Shown: positions 59,591-64,000 of the stretch, in pieces
Numbering within the stretch: the first letter of the stretch is position 1
Layout: each line of letters opens with the position of its first letter
Source of the DNA: Epiperipatus broadwayi
Taxonomy: Eukaryota > Onychophora > Udeonychophora > Euonychophora > Peripatidae
Reading direction: 5' to 3'
DNA length: 64,000 bases
Assembly (NCBI GenBank): GCA_028023455.1
Contig: JAQFVV010000072.1
Span: 892,501-956,500, forward strand
Program-made: the position numbers and the translations under genes
The notes under the pieces: model-generated
What the model was told of the DNA's origin: nothing
Database searches by the model: none
Seen by the model: the letters and a program-made list of their open reading frames with translations, nothing else

Positions 59591-59989
59591 CGATAACATT
59601 CGATTATTTATATCAAAAATCATTAAATAAATAATAAATTTAATGATGAAAAGAACTCATTAAAGTTGATGATATAGTTCTAATATTGAGATGGTAAATA
59701 AGGAATGGCAAACAGCAATAAACTATCACCATACAAGCACTTGTATTGTAAATTTTAACAAACTTGCCAAGCAGAAATTTGGTCATTTCCATGCACATAC
59801 ATATCATGCACCATCTAGAAAAAAATGAGAAATCCTTTGATACAGAATAGACCTGCTTTCCAGTCACCACAAAGGAAAGAGTCCCCAGATAAAGATATCA
59901 AACTATAACTGAACTATTTTATATTAATGACCAATAGCTGGGTAAGAAGGTTACAAAATGCCTAATGAACATGAGAAAGTTAATACAAG

Positions 59990-62460
59990 TGCAATAATAT
60001 TTTTTTCCTGTTTTAAGTTTCAGAATTTAAAATGAATAAGGTATTATTCATTTCATATATAAACCACACATTTCATTATTTATCAGTCATATGGTGTTCC
60101 ACATGGGTGAGAGATTTAAAAAAATAAAATATATATAATTAAAACCCTCTTGTCAAAAATGTATTGCCAATAATGTAATTAGATATGAGAAAAAAACCTG
60201 GCAATTAAAGTGTTATGCAAATTAATCAATAAAAGAAATTGGAATCAGTTATTCAAAAACAAAACATTATGGATTCTCACTTTAGTCAAACAATATTAAA
60301 TCTTCATTATACTTAGTGAGTAAAATAAGGAAAGACCACCATCTGCCAACCTAAGCTAGACATCTAAAAAACTTGACATACTATTTAATGAAAAAAATGC
60401 TTACTTCAAATGGCAAAGATGGGATTGTTAAAGTATATTATGACACACATAAACTGTTTAATACTCACCATCAGGAAGAAAAAATAGCTTGCATTCTATG
60501 ATCTACATTTAAAAAACTATTTAGACTTTATTATAGCTATTTAAGTTTATATTTAATACCATTATGTTATTCTTATCTTATGAATTATTTAAAATATAAG
60601 TAAAAAAGGTTTAATTAAAATTAGTTGCATTTTAATGCAACTGAAGTAAAAAAAACAAGATTCATTTTGTATTATTAAGGGTATCCATAAAGACAATGTG
60701 AAATTTAAAAAAAATATCTTTATTAGTATATGTGATAGAGAAATTATGTAGCATGTATTGGAAATATATATATATTGAAGCAGTCAAATCTGTTGCACAC
60801 ATTTGGCTTCACTTTCTGGTGATGTTTGAAACCTTCAAACATGGGTTCAAACTCAGTCATATAATAAATCACTAGGAGTGAAGGTATACCGATGCATCTC
60901 GTTTAATATTAATATTAATATAAAACATAAATTTCTATTATGGTAAACAATCATGCGTATATGTGTGTGTAACAGATAAACATAATAATTTTATTAAAAG
61001 CGTTATATTACATATATATTTTTATTCATGTATTCTTTGTTTGAAAGAAAGTTCGAGAGAGTAACGTAAATTTAGTAAACAAAAAACTTGCCCTATTTTA
61101 AATTCAGAAAAGATTTGTTTTATTTTAACATAGGTTTATTTTAAAATCCACGTTACTTAACATTTATCCTGCGGTCTATTTTCAGCTCAAAATAGACCAA
61201 GACTAGCTCTCTTGAACTTGATCTCGTTCATACTTTCAAATTAGCTGTGTCATTGTTGACAGTTAGCTGACCTTCGGGGATTACCAAAGGCAGCCAAAAT
61301 AAGTATAAATACCACCACATTTTCTAGTTAAAAAGCTCTGCGTCTTGTTTCTAAACATAGTTGTCAAGGTAATATATGTCAATCTGAATTTTAAAATGGT
61401 TCATGAGTAGAAATAAAATTTGCTTCCCCGAACTCTCCAAGATCAAACCAGTGCCAATGTACTCATAAGCCATCGTTTCCAAACTGCTGCCAAAATAAAC
61501 TGTAAAATACACCAGGAATGGACATTAACCACAATTTTGCCAAAGTAATGCCAAATTAATCATATTTCTTCAAAAATGAAATCAACACGTGTGCATATGT
61601 CCATCAAATCATCCAACCAAAAAGATAATTCCCCGCCACAAAAATGAACTCTATAAACTTTCATCTAAATAATTCTATTAATCGTAAACTGTAAAATTCA
61701 ACCTCTAATTATTTATTTAACGTAACGTATATCTTTGTAATACTTCCATTTTTGTAGTCTTTATTTCTTTAAAATGTAATTGCTTATTTTCCATCGATAA
61801 TGCCAAACCGATTAATTTCTTAAACAATGACTTTTCTTTTTGCTTTAATATATAAATTTTATTTGATTTTTTAAACTCGATTGCTGGGTTTTCACTCTTA
61901 CTGTATTATTATTTTTAAATGCGGCAATTTTAATTTGATATTATGTAAATCATACCCATTTTAATATGCTAATAATTCAACCTGGCAAATTAATCTTATT
62001 TTACTATTCCGCCATTAAGGAATTTTAAATCGTAAACATAAGTTTTCTTACTAAACTATCAAAATTCGCCCGGTTGAAAAATATTCCTAAACTATTTTTA
62101 TTAATTTATATTATGCTATCCATTATCATTTCAAATAAATTATTAACTATTATTTCATGCTATTGATTAATATTAAATAAATTTAGTATTAAATAAATTG
62201 AAGTTCAGATACTTACTTTTAGTTGATGATTCATTATATAATTAGCCCGCCATCTAATGATAATTTAAGTAACTAATTTTTCGGACGTATTGATATGCGT
62301 TTAACAAAGGGAATCTTAATTTTTCATATTTTATTATTGATATGCTAAATAAATCTTTTAAGCAAATTGTATGCCCCTTTTTGGGATTTCTTATATTGTC
62401 ATTTCATTACGCTAGGCTTACTTATTCATTAAGGCCGCAAATAAAAATCAGTGTTAATAC
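59990..62460. other. AT-rich sequence, no supported gene
   Basis: Around 61160-61340 composition rises and AAGTATAAATACC (about 61301) resembles a TATA box, but no transcript or LTR can be supported. The rest is A/T-rich. Confidence 0.4.
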
Positions 62461-62478
62461 AGACCTGAAAGCCCTCAC

Positions 62479-62751
62479 GATGTGTCCCAGTGATAACATT
62501 CATCAATCAAATATTGCTTTGTCATACTTTCTCTCATTACTGGAATCCTTAAAGCACATTTCTCGGAGGAGTATGGAGGCCCGACTCCAAAGGTTGTGTT
62601 TGGTCGCGTAGGCTCTGTTATGGGTTAACATTCAGAAAAACGGAACCATAGTATCCTGCCGACCACTTCTTTGGATGCCATCTGTCACAAGCGCAGATGA
62701 GCTTATATTTTTCGTTCTCAAGTTGATGAAGCTTCTCGTCCTTTCAAACGT
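62479..62751 (-). other. GC-richer island with exon-like minus-strand frames, unidentified
   Basis: One minus-strand frame is open from 62751 to about 62506 except for a single TGA near 62636. It includes NISSSALVTDGIQRSGRQD and, after the stop, NRAYATKHNLWSRASILLRE. A GTATGA donor follows NERK. A different frame fits an acceptor (TAACAG) and donor (ATC then GTGAGG) at 62614-62479 with 44 open codons (FGVGPPYSSEKCALRIPV). The plus strand also has an 89-codon frame (62342-62611). High GC keeps several frames open, so I cannot choose. It may be an exon, a pseudogene or conserved non-coding sequence. Confidence 0.35.
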
Positions 62752-63149
62752 TATCATTCAGTCCGCACACTGTCGTTTATACTTCCTCATGTATTTTATT
62801 CATCCGTAAGTCATAATGATATGATTTTCCTAAGCCACCCCAAGTTCTCATTATAATATAAATTTAGTTTGCCCTATCATATGTTATAGCTTATTAGCTC
62901 TATCCACCCTCTCGTTCAACCGTTATTAAATATGTTGAAAGTTAACATCTAATAAAGCCTATAAAAGTCAAGTCATGTTACTGAATGTCGAAATAATTAT
63001 GCTTTTCCTTATTCTATATGTAAGTCATAAATGATGAATCATTTTATAATTTCCAAGATAATTAATCTATCGTTAATATAATTATGATGAAATCCAGGTA
63101 TAATCAAAATTCACTAGATCATGTGTTATTCAAAATATCATAATGTATA

Positions 63150-63570
63150 TAATAGACAGGGTATGAGCACAGACTTTCACATGACCCACCACTCTTCACA
63201 CTATCTCATAACACTGATAAACCTGAACACACATATGTCGAAAAGATAAATAATCACCAATATACGTATTTCATGCTAAACCAGCAATCATAAGTTGGTC
63301 CAGATTACCATCTCTACACATATATGCTACAAGTGCTCAGATATATATTAAGATAGCAAATCCTCCTACTTTAATGGACAGGCTTCAGTGCACTCCACAC
63401 TCCAACTCTTCAACCATCCATCCAATTGAAAATCTGATGATGGAACGCTCAAAGGCCACCCTTAGGCCGAGATTGTTGTCACACCCATGTTGACCTAAAG
63501 GTCAATCTGACCCCTCATGTACAGGACATAATCCATTAAATACATATACAAGGGATAGGCAGACATCTCT
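63150..63570. mobile_element. Inverted-repeat element (family 1, copy 2)
   Basis: Interior landmarks AAACCAGCAATCATAAGTTG, TTTAATGGACAGGCTTC, CCATGTTGACCTAAAGGTCA and GACCCCTCATGTACAGGAC match 39230-39500 in order, at about 80% identity. It starts next to GACAGGGTATGAGCACAGAC, which is repeated in the following palindrome. Confidence 0.7.
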
Positions 63571-63748
63571 AATATGTAATAGATGAAATACACAGGCTTA
63601 TATATACCTGTGACTATATATGTAATAGACAGGGTATGAGCACAGACTTTCACACGACTGGTCATGTGAAAGTCTGTGCTCATACCCTGTCTATTACATA
63701 TATAGACACAGGTATATATAAACCTGCGTATTTCATCTATTACATAAT
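63571..63748. repeat. Near-perfect palindrome, arms about 86 bp
   Basis: From TATGTAATAGATGAAATAC on the left to TATTTCATCTATTACATAAT on the right, the two arms pair almost without mismatch, around a centre of about six bases at 63657-63662 (CTGGTC). The core arm contains GTATGAGCACAGACTTTCAC. The right end merges directly into the satellite. Confidence 0.85.
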
Positions 63749-64000
63749 GTATATAATAAAAGCCCACGGATAGTTATTGAAATCTGTTATATTCTTTGTG
63801 ATTTAAATATTATAATGTATATAATAAAAGCCCATGGATAGTTATTGAAATCTGTTATACTCTTTGTGAGTTAAATATTATAATGTATATAATCAAAGCC
63901 CACGTATAGTTGTTAAAGTTCGTTATATTCTTTGTAAGTTAAAATATCATAAACGTTCATAATAAAAGCCCGCATATAGTTATGAAATCCGTTACATTCT
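63744..64000. repeat. 68-bp satellite, at least 3.8 copies, continuing past the window
   Basis: Units start at 63744, 63812, 63880 and 63949 (ATAATGTATATAATAAAAGC ... GATAGTTATTGAAATCTGTT ... TTCTTTGTGA), periods 68, 68 and 69. Identity falls from about 96% to 85% along the array. A partial unit edge also lies at about 63137-63150, before the inserted element. Confidence 0.9.

Overview
This looks like a gene-poor stretch of a very AT-rich (roughly 70% or more A+T) invertebrate metazoan genome. I cannot name the species. The evidence is a mixture of decayed animal-type transposable elements: RTE-like and other LINEs, a mariner, several hATs, a Ty3/gypsy fragment and two Penelope-like (GIY-YIG) remnants. 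There is also a probable spliceosomal exon, tRNA-derived repeats, microsatellites and a satellite. I see no bacterial-style operons, and none of the long reading frames is an intact gene.

Layout. 0.3-2.8 kb: three copies of a hammerhead-bearing repeat around a decayed LINE. 5.7-6.9 kb: a foldback, a tandem duplication and the best candidate host exon (minus strand). 7.4 kb: a dead hammerhead repeat. 11.0-11.3 kb: a GC-richer island with exon-like frames. 12.5-13.3 kb: a Ty3/gypsy protease-integrase fossil. 16.7-22.1 kb: two hAT elements, a foldback and a hammerhead foldback. 24.5-30 kb: more hammerhead-family copies, a LINE tail and a large foldback. 31.2-34.2 kb: two RTE-like copies back to back in opposite orientation. 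35.1-36.3 kb: direct repeats around a tRNA-like sequence. 39.2-40.1 kb: a long inverted-repeat element followed by a tandem dimer of 151-bp units, each ending in a hammerhead motif. 41.7-46.3 kb: decayed repeats, an RTE tail, a tRNA-like array and a Penelope-like GIY-YIG remnant. 47.8-51 kb: a foldback with hammerhead cores on both strands, a mariner fossil, an RTE tail and a second Penelope-like remnant. 53.6-56.3 kb: a decayed ZMYM1-type hAT transposase. 57.3-59.6 kb: an intact-core hammerhead, tandem repeats and a foldback. 62.5-62.75 kb: a second GC-richer exon-like island. 63.1-64.0 kb: a near-perfect palindrome abutting a 68-bp satellite that runs off the window.

The unifying theme is the hammerhead ribozyme. 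At least a dozen sites in four or more repeat families share the layout CTGANGA - short stem II - GAAAC - 2-nt loop - GTC/GTT, with a stem I that pairs across it. Five keep an uninterrupted core; others have lost specific catalytic bases. Penelope-like elements are known carriers of such minimal type I hammerheads, and two Penelope-like coding remnants lie in the same window. The 39.8-40.1 kb dimer, whose tandem period equals the distance between predicted cleavage sites, has the organisation of a small non-autonomous circular-RNA retroelement (retrozyme-like). This is my strongest candidate for an undescribed system. All coordinates of repeat edges are by eye and may be off by several bases.
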